From NCBI GenBank assembly GCA_964383905.1, contig CAYLJO010000081.1:1-25499 (forward strand): a stretch of 25,499 nt of DNA. The letters run 5' to 3'. Shown here piece after piece: positions 1-7,913 of the stretch (its first letter is position 1; every line of letters starts with the position of its first letter). The notes under the pieces were generated by a model. The model was not told the origin of the DNA. It worked only from the letters and a program-made list of their open reading frames with translations, and made no database searches. This DNA is from CAYLJO01 sp964383905. Its GTDB lineage: Bacteria > Acidobacteriota > Blastocatellia > Pyrinomonadales > Pyrinomonadaceae. The position numbers were made by a program, and so were the translations under genes.

Positions 1-176
1 AAGCGGGGCACCGGATCCGGCTCTACATCTCGAGCAGTAATTTCCCCAGGTTCAACCGCAACCTCAACACCGGTGAGCCGATCGAAGGGGCAACACGGGT
101 CGAGCAAGCGCAGCAAACCATTTATCACGATGCGAATCGTCCATCGTCAATCATCTTACCCGTCATCCCCCACTAA
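1..176 (+). CDS. CocE/NonD-family hydrolase, C-terminal end (partial)
   Basis: The reading frame is open from base 3 and stops at the TAA at 174-176, giving the last 57 residues of a protein that begins outside the window. The fragment has the pattern expected at the end of the X-Pro dipeptidyl-peptidase-like C-terminal domain of CocE/NonD hydrolases: a beta strand with RLYISSSNFPRFNRN, then NTGEP, then QTIYHDANRPS and a final strand ILPVIP. In this family the C-terminal jelly-roll domain packs on an alpha/beta-hydrolase domain that cleaves acyl or X-Pro bonds. The catalytic residues are upstream and cannot be checked. Recognition is by motif memory only, but several family landmarks occur in the right order. 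Confidence 0.75.
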   Translation, partial: AGHRIRLYISSSNFPRFNRNLNTGEPIEGATRVEQAQQTIYHDANRPSSIILPVIPH

Positions 177-204
177 ATCGAAACACAAGGATCGCATCAG
201 AGTG

Positions 205-300
205 GAGCTGCTAACATCAATTCTGAACTCATTAATCTTTCCCCTCTGTGATCCTCTGTGTCCTGCGGTGGTTCATATCGCCTTTCCCTCCCCCCATCAT
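205..300 (+). repeat. dispersed repeat, copy 1
   Basis: This stretch matches 3532-3625 in the same orientation. Shared blocks, in order, are GAGCTGC, ATTCTGAA, TTCCCCTCTGTGA, CCTGCGGTGGTTCA and a CTCC(C)-rich tail. Both copies are intergenic. The core with repeated CCTCTGTG is of a kind often seen as an intergenic repeat in environmental bacterial genomes. This copy ends about 27 bp before the start codon of the GH109-type gene, so it may lie in that gene's leader. Its function is unknown. Confidence 0.6.
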
Positions 301-326
301 TCGTTAGATCATCAAACTAAAAAACT

Positions 327-1694
327 ATGAGCCGAAAAGAAGATTCGAAAGTATCGCGTCGAGCCTTACTCAAGTCGGGGACCGGCTTTGGACTCGCCGT
401 CCTGGGTCTCGGCAGCCGCCTCGTTGCCGCCTCGCCAGGCGCTGAAGATCTTGCCGGGCCGAAGACTGCGTCCGACACCGTCATCGGAATGAAATTCGCG
501 GCTTTGAATGTTGTACGGGTGGCCGTCATCGGAGTCGGCGGGAGGGGCACCAGTTTGCTCGGTGACCTCCTCGCCATTGACAACGTTCAGGTCACCGCGG
601 TCTGCGACATCGTCAAGGATAAAGTTCTGAAGGCCCAGGCGATGGTCGAAAAGGCGGGACAGAAGAGTCCCGGCCTCTACTTCAGGAACGATCACGACTT
701 CGAGAACCTCTGCCGGCGAGACGATATTGACCTCGTCTACATCGCGACCCCCTGGAACTGGCACGTCCCCATGGCCCTGGCTTCACTGAATAATGGGAAG
801 CACGCCGGGGTCGAAGTCCCGGCCGCGACAACCCTGAAAGAGTGCTGGCAACTGGTGGACGCGTCGGAAAAGAACCGCCGCCACTGCATCATGCTTGAGA
901 ACTGCTGCTACGGCTACAACGAGATGATGGTGCTGAACATGGTTCGGGCCGGGGTTTTCGGCGATCTCACACACGGGGAAGCGGCCTACATTCACGACCT
1001 CCGCCAGATCCTCTTTTCCAATGAGGGTGAGGGCCTCTGGCGCCGGTTCGAGCACTTGAACCGGAATGGCAACCTTTATCCTACTCACGGCCTCGGCCCT
1101 GTCGCACGCTACATGGATATTAACCGCGGCGACAGGTTCGATCATCTCGTCTCGATGAGCTCACCCGAGAAGGGGCTGAGTATCTACCGCGACAGCCATG
1201 TCCCGGCGGGCGACCCGAAAAGGAAGGAGACGTACCGGTGCGGCGACATGAACACGAGCCTGATTAAGACGGCGAAGGGGCGCACGATTATGCTCCAGCA
1301 CAACGTTACCAGCCCCCGCCCTTACGATCGCATCAATCTCGTCTCGGGCACCAAAGGGATCTTCCGCGACTACCCGGCCCGGCTCTATATTGACGGGCAG
1401 GAGGGGGATGAGAAGTGGACCACGCTCGACAAGTACAAGGGCCGGTATGAAGACCCGCTGTGGACTAAGGTCGGCGAACTGGCCCGGAAGCTGGGCGGGC
1501 ACGGGGGTATGGACTTCATTATGAGCTATCGCCTCATCCAGTGCATGCGCGAAGGCCTTGTGCCGGACATGGACGTGTACGACGCAGCCGCCTGGAGCGC
1601 CCCGTCCCCCCTCAGCGAGATGTCTGTGGCGCAGGGAAGCATACCCGTTAAGTTCCCCGACTTCACCCGCGGGCGCTGGAAAGAGAGGGGCTGA
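327..1694 (+). CDS. GH109-type Gfo/Idh/MocA glycosidase, Tat-exported (putative alpha-N-acetylgalactosaminidase)
   Basis: The protein has 455 residues. It begins with a twin-arginine signal (SRRALLK, residues 10-16) and a hydrophobic stretch ending near 35 (LVAAS), so it is probably exported folded with its cofactor. A Rossmann fold follows, with the NAD-binding loop GVGGRG at 69-74. ENCCYG at 191-196 and the YPTHGLGPVARYMDINRGD block at 251-269 are typical of family GH109, whose members use NAD in a redox-assisted cleavage of alpha-GalNAc. The known family length is about 440-460 residues, which fits. The nearest clear gene downstream is unrelated, so substrate context is lacking. Other Gfo/Idh/MocA dehydrogenases are the alternative, but the THGLGP block argues for GH109. 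The start lacks a strong Shine-Dalgarno; ATG 327 is kept because the Tat signal begins there. Confidence 0.85.
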   Translation: MSRKEDSKVSRRALLKSGTGFGLAVLGLGSRLVAASPGAEDLAGPKTASDTVIGMKFAALNVVRVAVIGVGGRGTSLLGDLLAIDNVQVTAVCDIVKDKVLKAQAMVEKAGQKSPGLYFRNDHDFENLCRRDDIDLVYIATPWNWHVPMALASLNNGKHAGVEVPAATTLKECWQLVDASEKNRRHCIMLENCCYGYNEMMVLNMVRAGVFGDLTHGEAAYIHDLRQILFSNEGEGLWRRFEHLNRNGNLYPTHGLGPVARYMDINRGDRFDHLVSMSSPEKGLSIYRDSHVPAGDPKRKETYRCGDMNTSLIKTAKGRTIMLQHNVTSPRPYDRINLVSGTKGIFRDYPARLYIDGQEGDEKWTTLDKYKGRYEDPLWTKVGELARKLGGHGGMDFIMSYRLIQCMREGLVPDMDVYDAAAWSAPSPLSEMSVAQGSIPVKFPDFTRGRWKERG

Positions 1695-1930
1695 CCACTC
1701 GGGCCATTAAATCAGGACGCACCCCTTTGACGGCATCGTACATGGCGTGTCTCCTTCCCGGCCGGTCGGAATTCTTCTGCTGGATCTCTTTTGTTTGTTC
1801 TTTGTTTCCTCTCGGGTCCTCTGCGGTTCAATTTTTTGTTTGCGGTTCGGTCGCACTCATTTGAGAACCGCTATAGAAGGCCAGCACGTTGTCTTATTGA
1901 TATACCTGTCGAATCCGCTTGGAGCAGGTC
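1695..1930. other. intergenic gap with a degenerate repeat-like stretch
   Basis: No convincing gene was found here. Around 1803-1835 a TTTCCTCTCGGGTCCTCTGCGGTTCAA stretch (split here as TTTCCTCTCGGG and TCCTCTGCGGTTCAA) looks like a degraded version of the CCTCTGTG...GCGGTGGTTCA core seen at 205-300 and 3532-3625. It is followed by T-rich sequence. The short forward frames at 1747-1941 and 1791-2075 have no recognisable protein character. Confidence 0.4.
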
Positions 1931-2505
1931 TCACACTCTGATTTCAATGTACTCTTTGCGCAATCTCTCCACCACCGCCATCAGCCGCCCTACGCGTTGC
2001 GGGTCAACGCCGTTGGCCCAGTGCCCTTCTGCTTTGAAGTACGAGCCGATGATGAAGCCGTCGGCAACGGCGTAAAAGCCGGCGATATTATCCGCGTCCA
2101 CGCCTGAGCCTCAATCAGCCCTTCATCGGCGATGTGTGCGAAGGCATAACCTTCGGCGCGAATAAAATCCAGCCCGGCGGCATGCGCGACGGCCATCGAT
2201 TCGATGTTTGCGGCGGCCAGAATCTGAATCCCGACCGGCAGCCCGCTTTCAGCCTTCACGGCCTGGCCGATCACGGAGAGCGCCGCCACGACCTCCGGCC
2301 CGACCGCGCCTTTCAGGTAAGGCAGGTCGTGCATGTTCTCAATCATGACTCCATCGACGCCGCCCGCACGGTACGCTTCTGCTTCGCGCACGGCCGATTC
2401 CGTCAGCTCGTCAACACTTTGCCTGCCGGCAGGCGTGCCGGGCAGCGCGCCGGCATGGATCATGCCGATCACGGGTCTTTGGTTATGGAAGAGATTCTCC
2501 AGCAC
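1931..2505 (-). pseudogene. btpA: BtpA/SgcQ-family TIM-barrel protein, internally deleted and frameshifted
   Basis: The first 135 codons, from a GTG at 2505, read as a normal BtpA-family N-terminus: PVIGMIHAGALPG, DGVMIENMHDLPY, then GLDFIRAEGYAFAHIADEGL. At about 2100 the frame changes. The original frame runs into unrelated sequence and stops at 1990. In another frame the true family C-terminus continues: DNIAGFYAVADGFIIGSYFK, then GHWANGVDP, ending at TGA 1931-1933. Intact family members have about 260-270 residues; here the two parts sum to about 190. Roughly 70 codons of the barrel centre are therefore missing, and the deletion is not a multiple of three. BtpA was named for photosystem I accumulation in cyanobacteria; its role elsewhere is unclear. 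The product here is almost certainly non-functional. Confidence 0.85.
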
Positions 2506-2711
2506 AGTGGACCCCGAGTCTAAAGCGATCGCCTGTTGGCGCTCTCCATCTTAGCGGAATCAGGTGCTCACTTGACATCCTTACCCAGACGGACGGGAGC
2601 AGAAGAAAATCCGGCGGTAAAGGCGTATAATCTCGCCATCGGTCAATAGTGGAGACGAAATCTTAATGAGCCGTAGTCATTAAGTTAAGTATGCTGCCGG
2701 AAGGTGCTGTC

Positions 2712-3344
2712 ATGGTACTTGCAGAGCCACAACCGCTCTACACCGTCAAAGAATATCTCGCTTTGGAACGAGAATCTGTCGAACGCCATGAATACCTTGA
2801 TGGACAAATCTATGCGATGGCCGGTGAAAGCCTCGAACATGGTGACATTTGCATGAACCTGAGTCGGATCATCAGCACTCAATTATTGGGCAAGACCTGC
2901 CGTGCATTGTCGAAAGACATCAAAGTCCGTAGCGGAAATGTTCTGCCATCCCGCCAAACGATGAAGGGCCTATTCTCCTATCCTGATCTGGTGGTCGTCT
3001 GCAGAGAGCCACAGTTTCATGACGAGTACCGCGACATTTTGCTCAACCCGACAGTCATCATTGAGGTCTTGTCCCCTTCAACCGAAGCATATGACCGTGG
3101 CGAGAAATTCTTGCGCTATCGCACACACTTAGCCTCGCTGACCAATTACCTGCTCGTTGCCCAAAACAAACCACTCATTGACCATTACCGCCGGAAGGGT
3201 AATAACCGTTGGGAGCTAAGCTCAGTGGAGGGACTTGAGGGCAGCCTTTACCTTACCTCGATTGACTGCACATTGCGTCTGGCCGACGTCTATGACCGCA
3301 TTACTTTTCCCGCTGAGCCTGCCGAAACAGCTGACAAAGAGTAA
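2712..3344 (+). CDS. Uma2-family (DUF820) putative endonuclease
   Basis: From ATG 2712 the protein has 210 residues, close to the usual Uma2 length. Family landmarks are visible: YTVKEYLALERES near the start, HEYLDGQIYAMAGES, HGDICMNL, YPDLVVVC at 90-97, VIIEVLSPSTEAYDRGEKF at 115-133 and YLLVAQ. Asp92, Glu118 and Lys132 are candidate members of the PD-(D/E)xK-like site. Uma2 proteins are abundant in cyanobacteria and some environmental phyla, and their biological role is unclear. ATG 2712 is preferred over ATG 2691 because GGAAGGTG lies just upstream of it. The gene stands alone, flanked by the btpA pseudogene and a repeat-bearing spacer. Confidence 0.85.
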   Translation: MVLAEPQPLYTVKEYLALERESVERHEYLDGQIYAMAGESLEHGDICMNLSRIISTQLLGKTCRALSKDIKVRSGNVLPSRQTMKGLFSYPDLVVVCREPQFHDEYRDILLNPTVIIEVLSPSTEAYDRGEKFLRYRTHLASLTNYLLVAQNKPLIDHYRRKGNNRWELSSVEGLEGSLYLTSIDCTLRLADVYDRITFPAEPAETADKE

Positions 3345-3877
3345 GATTGGATTCCCATCCATCGTTGGAGATGGACGCTCGTGCTATTGACGTAGTGCGC
3401 CTCGTCGGAGAGGAGAGATCAAACTTCGACACAGCATTGCGCAGTGCGCCCACGCAGCCTGCCGGGATCTTTTCAACATATTAGAGCAGTTTGCAATAGT
3501 AGGTATGGACGAGTCATCATTAAACAGCGGGGAGCTGCCGCCATCTATTCTGAATTTATTTCGCTTCCCCTCTGTGACCCTCTCCAGCCCTGCGGTGGTT
3601 CAAATCACCTCCTCCCATACATTCAGGTGAATCATTATCTGACGGATGAAATCTCAGCCCTTTCCCTCTCCCTGGGCTGGCGATAGGCCGCAGACGTATC
3701 GTGACCTTCTTCCCGCACTGTGATATTCACCACGACCCTATTATTGCCGCGAGATTCTACACGCGTCCAGAGAAGAAGCTTTTCCTGCGCGCCAGGTTTT
3801 TGAATTCGCCTGCGGTATCACATTTGACGACCCTTGGCAAGGCCCATCCTGAACATGCCCCGTCGCCACGTCTCCTC
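3345..3877. other. intergenic region without a recognised gene
   Basis: About 530 bp separate the Uma2 gene from the padR promoter. Apart from the repeat at 3532-3625 no gene was recognised on either strand. The forward frames at 3444-3686 and 3701-3955 have a composition unlike the neighbouring proteins and no family features. Confidence 0.5.
3532..3625 (+). repeat. dispersed repeat, copy 2
   Basis: This is the second copy of the element at 205-300, in the same orientation, with blocks GAGCTGCC, ATTCTGAA, TTCCCCTCTGTGACCCTC, CCTGCGGTGGTTCAAATC and CCTCCTCCCAT. The two copies differ at scattered positions, so they are diverged relatives and not a recent duplication. No terminal inverted repeats or open frame suggest transposition. 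Confidence 0.6.
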
Positions 3878-3906
3878 TTGACAATCTACAGGTGCCGCTG
3901 TATGCT
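3878..3906 (+). promoter_or_regulatory. sigma70-type promoter of the padR-ADOP pair
   Basis: A perfect -35 box TTGACA (3878-3883) is followed by exactly 17 bases and a -10 box TATGCT (3901-3906). The ATG of padR lies 30 bases further on, with GAGGTGAG as ribosome binding site. TCTACA (3885-3890) and TGTAGA (3913-3918) form an inverted repeat across the -10 region, a plausible PadR operator. Autoregulation by PadR is common in this family; that it acts here is inferred. Confidence 0.75.
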
Positions 3907-3935
3907 CCGACTTGTAGAATATCTAGAGGTGAGCT

Positions 3936-4269
3936 ATGGTGAAACAGAAGACTGACCTGCTGCAAGGCACCCTCGACCTGCTCGTGCTCAAAATCCTTGC
4001 CCTCGGGCCCACCCACGGTTGGGACATCACCCAGCGTATCCAGCAGATCTCTGAGGACGTCCTGAGGGTCAACCAGGGCTCGCTCTACCCGGCCCTGCAC
4101 CGGCTGGAAGCGCAGGGCTGGATCAGTTCCGAATGGGGGGGAGTCAGAGAATAACCGGCGCGCCAAGTACTACAAACTGACCGCGGCGGGCCGGAAGCAG
4201 TTGGCCGAGGAGCGTGAGACGTGGGCACGCTTCTCCGTCGCCATTGAGCGCATCCTGCAAACCACTTGA
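3936..4269 (+). pseudogene. PadR-family regulator, frameshifted in a 7-G tract
   Basis: The protein begins as a standard PadR winged helix: DLLQGTLDLLVLKILALGP, HGWDITQRI, then NQGSLYPALHRLEAQGWI. At 4135-4141 a run of seven G shifts the frame, and a stop follows at 4152-4154 after 72 residues. With six G the frame continues EWGESENNRRAKYYKLTAAG and ends at TGA 4267-4269, giving an intact protein of about 110 residues with the expected C-terminal helix. The stop of the restored frame nearly abuts the permease gene, and PadR plus ADOP is the usual acidobacterial pairing. The shift could be a true mutation, a phase-variable tract, or a sequencing or assembly error; the sequence alone cannot decide. 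Confidence 0.85.
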
Positions 4270-4283
4270 ACCGGAGCTTTTTC

Positions 4284-6905
4284 ATGTTGAGCAAACTGAC
4301 ACGCAGGCTGTGGGCGCTCTTCAAGAGATCAGAGTTGGATCGCGAGTTAGATGAAGAGTTACGCTTTCATCTGGAGCGAGAGATGGAGGAGAACGTCCGC
4401 AAAGGGATGAGCCCGGGGGAGGCCCGCCGCGCAGCACTGCGAAGTTTCGGCGGGATGGGGCGGGCGAAGGAAGAGTGCCGCGAGGCGCGGGGCGTGCGGT
4501 TGATCGAAGACTTGTGGCAAGACCTCTTTTACGGGGCGAGGATTCTACGGAAGAAGCCCGGCTTCACGCTCGTCGCCGTCCTGACGCTGGCGCTGGGCAT
4601 CGGCGCCACCACCGCGATCTTCAGCGCGGTCAACCCTATTCTGTTCGAGCCCTTGCCGTACCCGCACGCCGACCGGATCGCGGCGATCTTGGAGGTGGGC
4701 AGCGATGGGTCGCGCAACGCTGGAACGTTCGGCATGTATCGCGGGCTCGTGGAACGGAACCGCTCGTTCGACGCTCTCGCCGTGTTCAGGCCCTGGCAGC
4801 CGACCATGACCGGAGAGGACCAGCCGGAACGCTTTGACGGGCAACGCGTGAGTGCGAGCTATTTCCGGGTGCTGGGCGTGCCGCCGGCACTGGGGCGGGA
4901 CTTCCAGGCGTCCGACGATCAGCTCAACGGCCACAGGGTGGTGATCCTCAGCGACGCGCTGTGGTGGCGGCGCTTCAATGGTGACCGCACGGTCATCGGA
5001 CGCCAGATCACACTCGACGGCGACCTCTATACCGTCATCGGCGTGATGCCGAGCAGGTTCGAGAATGTGCCGGCAACCTCGGCCGAGCTGTGGGCGCCGT
5101 TGCAGTACGACATGTCTTTAGGAACCGCTTGGGGACATCACCTGCACACAGTGGGACGGCTCCGGCCAGGGGTCAGCGTGGATCAAGCGACGCGAGAGAT
5201 CAATGCGCTCGGGCACGCCGTGCTCGATGAGCAGCACCCGGAGACGTATGGCCGCGATGTCGAGTTCATCGCTGCTTCGCTGCAGGACGAAGCCACGCGC
5301 GGCATCAAGCCGGCGTTGCTCGCCGTTCTCGGTGCGGTGATCCTGGTGCTCCTGATTGCTTGCGTGAACGTGACGAATCTGCTGCTGGCGCGCGGCGCAC
5401 AACGGCGCGGCGAATTCGCGATGCGGGCCGCGCTGGGCGCCGTGCGAACTCGACTGATCCGGCAAGTGCTCACGGAGAGCCTGCTGCTTGGCGCGGTCGG
5501 CGGCGCGCTCGGACTGTTGGTGGCGGAGTTCTGGGTCAGCGCGTTGATGGCGCTCGGCCCGCCGGGACTGTCGCGGGCGAGCGCGATCCGTGTCGACGGC
5601 ACCGTCTTCGCTTTCGCACTCGGCAGTGCCACGCTCATCGGCCTGCTGGTCGGGCTGATTCCGGCACTGCACGCCTCGCGCAGCGACCTGCACACAGGCT
5701 TGCAGCAAAGCTCACGGCGCGCCGCCGGCGGCCACCAATTGACGCGCCGTACGCTCGTCGTCGCCGAGGTCGCGCTCGCCTTCGTGCTGCTGGTGGGCGC
5801 CGGGCTGCTGTTGCGCAGCCTCCAGCGCCTGTTCGCGGTCGATCCGGGGTTCGTCGCCTCACACCTGCTCACCATGCAGGTGCAGACTGCGGGCCCGCGG
5901 TTCGACAAGGAGACCACCGATCGGTTCTTCGCCCGGGCCCTGGAAGCGGTACGCCAGGTTCCCGGCGTCGGCTCAGCGGCTTTCACCAGTCAGTTGCCGC
6001 TGAGCGGCGACGATGACGAGTATGGCGCGCGCTTCGAGGGTGACGACCCCAAAGCAGCTTACAACGTGTTTCGGTACGCGGTGAGCCCGGGATACTTGGA
6101 AACGACCGGCATCCCACTGCGCCGCGGGCGCCTCCTCGACGAGCACGACGCCGCGGGCGCGCCGGCGGCCGTTCTGATCAGCGAATCGCTCGCGAAGCGC
6201 AAGTTTCCCGATCAAGACCCCATCGGCCGGCGTGTTCACATTGGTCCCACTGACAGACCATGGTTCACTGTTGTCGGTGTGGTCGGCGACGTAAAGCAGG
6301 TCTCCTTGGCGATGGGCCAACCGGACGCAGTATACATCACGACTACCCAGTCGTGGTTCGTAGATAGGGCGCTGTCGCTGGTGATCCGCGCGCGCGGTGA
6401 CGCGGCGGCACTTGCGCCGGCCGTCAGACAGGCGATCTGGTCGGCGGACAAAGATCAGCCGATCGCACGAGTCGCCACGATGGATGATCTGCTCGCCGCG
6501 TCGGCAGCCGAGCGGCGCTTCGTGCTGATCCTGTTCGAGGCGTTCGGCGTCGTGGCGCTCCTGCTCGCGGCCACCGGCATCTACGGCGTGCTCTCCGGCA
6601 GCGTCACGGAGCGAACACGCGAGATCGGGGTGCGGCTGGCGCTGGGCGCGTCGCGCGGCCAGATCCTCGCGCTGGTGGTTCGACAGGGCATGGCGCTCAC
6701 GGGGGTCGGCGTCGTGGCGGGGCTGTGTGGGGCGGTGGCCGCGAGCCGCGCCCTCATCTCGCTGCTGTTCGGCGTCTCGCGGCGCGACCCGGTCGCCTAC
6801 CTCGGCGTGATCGCACTGCTGGCGGGCGTCTCCGCGGTCGCCTGCTGGGTGCCCGCGTGGCGTGCGGCGCGGGTTGATCCCTCGGTCACGTTGAGGGCGG
6901 AGTAG
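4284..6905 (+). CDS. ADOP-type FtsX/MacB-like ABC permease (orphan duplicated permease)
   Basis: From ATG 4284 (GGAG eight bases upstream) the protein has 873 residues. The N-terminal cytosolic segment (about 1-85), rich in charged helix (RELDEELRFHLEREMEEN), is the permease-prefix seen in acidobacterial duplicated orphan permeases. It is followed by TM1 (about 94-120, FTLVAVLTLALGIGATTAIF) and a MacB-like periplasmic core. Then come an FtsX domain with helices around AVLGAVILVLLIACVNVTN and EFAMRAALGA, a second core, and a second FtsX domain (TREIGVRLALGAS) ending in AWRAARVDPSVTLRAE. The domain is thus duplicated in one chain. No ATPase gene is adjacent, hence orphan. The role is probably mechanotransmission or efflux with an ATPase encoded elsewhere; the substrate is unknown. 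A TTG start at 4266 would overlap the padR stop but lacks a ribosome site. Confidence 0.9.
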   Translation: MLSKLTRRLWALFKRSELDRELDEELRFHLEREMEENVRKGMSPGEARRAALRSFGGMGRAKEECREARGVRLIEDLWQDLFYGARILRKKPGFTLVAVLTLALGIGATTAIFSAVNPILFEPLPYPHADRIAAILEVGSDGSRNAGTFGMYRGLVERNRSFDALAVFRPWQPTMTGEDQPERFDGQRVSASYFRVLGVPPALGRDFQASDDQLNGHRVVILSDALWWRRFNGDRTVIGRQITLDGDLYTVIGVMPSRFENVPATSAELWAPLQYDMSLGTAWGHHLHTVGRLRPGVSVDQATREINALGHAVLDEQHPETYGRDVEFIAASLQDEATRGIKPALLAVLGAVILVLLIACVNVTNLLLARGAQRRGEFAMRAALGAVRTRLIRQVLTESLLLGAVGGALGLLVAEFWVSALMALGPPGLSRASAIRVDGTVFAFALGSATLIGLLVGLIPALHASRSDLHTGLQQSSRRAAGGHQLTRRTLVVAEVALAFVLLVGAGLLLRSLQRLFAVDPGFVASHLLTMQVQTAGPRFDKETTDRFFARALEAVRQVPGVGSAAFTSQLPLSGDDDEYGARFEGDDPKAAYNVFRYAVSPGYLETTGIPLRRGRLLDEHDAAGAPAAVLISESLAKRKFPDQDPIGRRVHIGPTDRPWFTVVGVVGDVKQVSLAMGQPDAVYITTTQSWFVDRALSLVIRARGDAAALAPAVRQAIWSADKDQPIARVATMDDLLAASAAERRFVLILFEAFGVVALLLAATGIYGVLSGSVTERTREIGVRLALGASRGQILALVVRQGMALTGVGVVAGLCGAVAASRALISLLFGVSRRDPVAYLGVIALLAGVSAVACWVPAWRAARVDPSVTLRAE

Positions 6906-7160
6906 TCCTACGGTTCTGGGGTGCCAGCTCAATAGCAGCCTTGTTCGCTGCAAAACGGACTCGCCAGCAGTATCACTTTTGGCGGTAATGTATTTCGCCA
7001 GTTTCCGGCTGCTTCTCGCGGGTATAGAGCGTACCGCAAGTCTGACAGGTTGCAAGGCACGTCGGTGCGACTGACCGTTACCATGAGACGGATTACCTGA
7101 GTGCCGAAGAGCCGGCGTCCGAGTGGGGCGCCCGGCCTGTCGCGGGGTATTGGCCGAGCC

Positions 7161-7670
7161 TCAAATTGGCGGGCTGTCACCAGCGTCTAACACATCTATT
7201 TCTTTCCGCCATTCAGAGCCGAGCCGGCCTTGCAGCAAACGCACACAACGGTTCCATCGAAGGATCGCATCGTCATTATCCTGGGGGCTGATCTTCTCTG
7301 CTTCCTCGAAGTAATGCATCGCTTCCTCGAAGAGCACCCGCAGCGCGTAGGGCGAGCGGCCGGCGCGCAGTTGCGCCTTCGCCCTTCGTTCGTGCAGCAG
7401 GCCCGTGTAGTAGATCTGCTCGTAGCGGTCCGTGAGGCGCTGAAAAACAGCCTCCGCCTCGGCGTAGCGGTCCTGCGGGTCGCCGGTAAACTGGTCAGTG
7501 ATCGCGAGGCCCAGCAGCCGTAGGGCCGCCTGATGGTCGGGCTCGACCGCGAGTATGTCGCGGCAGATCGACTCGGCCTCACCGGGCTCATTGAGATAGC
7601 GATAAAGCTCAGCCTTCGAGATGGCTGCGGCAACTGCGCTCTTCGAGATGGATTTTAGCTTTAGTTCCAC
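7161..7670 (-). CDS. TPR-containing protein of unknown function
   Basis: A GTG at 7670 preceded by AAAGGAGG four bases upstream gives 169 residues. The open frame extends 54 codons further upstream, but that part is Arg/Ser/Pro-rich and looks non-coding. Helical repeats of TPR type can be seen: AELYRYLNEPGEAESICRD, DHQAALRLLGLAI, a helix pair around YAEAEAVFQRL, and ALRVLFEEAMHYFEEAEKI. There is no signal peptide or membrane segment, so a cytosolic scaffold or adaptor role is likely. It lies 243 bp downstream of sdhB on the same strand; whether it belongs to that operon is uncertain. Confidence 0.75.
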   Translation of the reverse strand: MELKLKSISKSAVAAAISKAELYRYLNEPGEAESICRDILAVEPDHQAALRLLGLAITDQFTGDPQDRYAEAEAVFQRLTDRYEQIYYTGLLHERRAKAQLRAGRSPYALRVLFEEAMHYFEEAEKISPQDNDDAILRWNRCVRLLQGRLGSEWRKEIDVLDAGDSPPI

Positions 7671-7913
7671 AGGGCCTCCTTTGCTGGGGATGCGCGTCGT
7701 CGGCGACCGTCTACTCTCACCACGGCGGCAGGCTTCACCGATCACGTCCGATCCCCGGAAGAACCGTCCACGTTTCGCAGCCAGGCGCCTTGGCCTGGAC
7801 ACCGGCCGACCCCTCAACCCCGATGTTCTCACCCGCTAATCAGACATTATATCGGACACCTCGGCCCTCTCAACGCAGACGCCTGGAATAATATCCTCCC
7901 GCGCGGGGCCCCT

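Noticed and set aside
73..330. Forward 85-codon frame at the window start
   Set aside because: It overlaps the CocE/NonD tail in another frame, includes repeat sequence and has no protein-like features.
1663..1743. Minus-strand 26-codon frame starting MYDAVKGVRPDLMARV with GGAG upstream
   Set aside because: It has a good ribosome site but ends inside the GH109-type gene and matches no family I know; it could be a gene stub but support is too thin.
2134..2554. Forward frames opposite the btpA pseudogene
   Set aside because: They are antisense shadows; the family motifs are all on the minus strand.
5118..5986. Long minus-strand frames of 196 and 267 codons within the ADOP gene
   Set aside because: GC-rich codon bias of the permease leaves the opposite frames open; their composition (Arg/Ala/Ser-rich) is that of shadows.
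5973..7055. Minus-strand 360-codon frame
   Set aside because: It is a shadow of the permease gene, Arg/His/Asp-rich with no recognisable domain.
6906..7160. Gap between the convergent ADOP and TPR genes
   Set aside because: A short GCAGC/GCTGC stem-loop lies near 6934 but has no T run, and no gene is visible; not called as a terminator.
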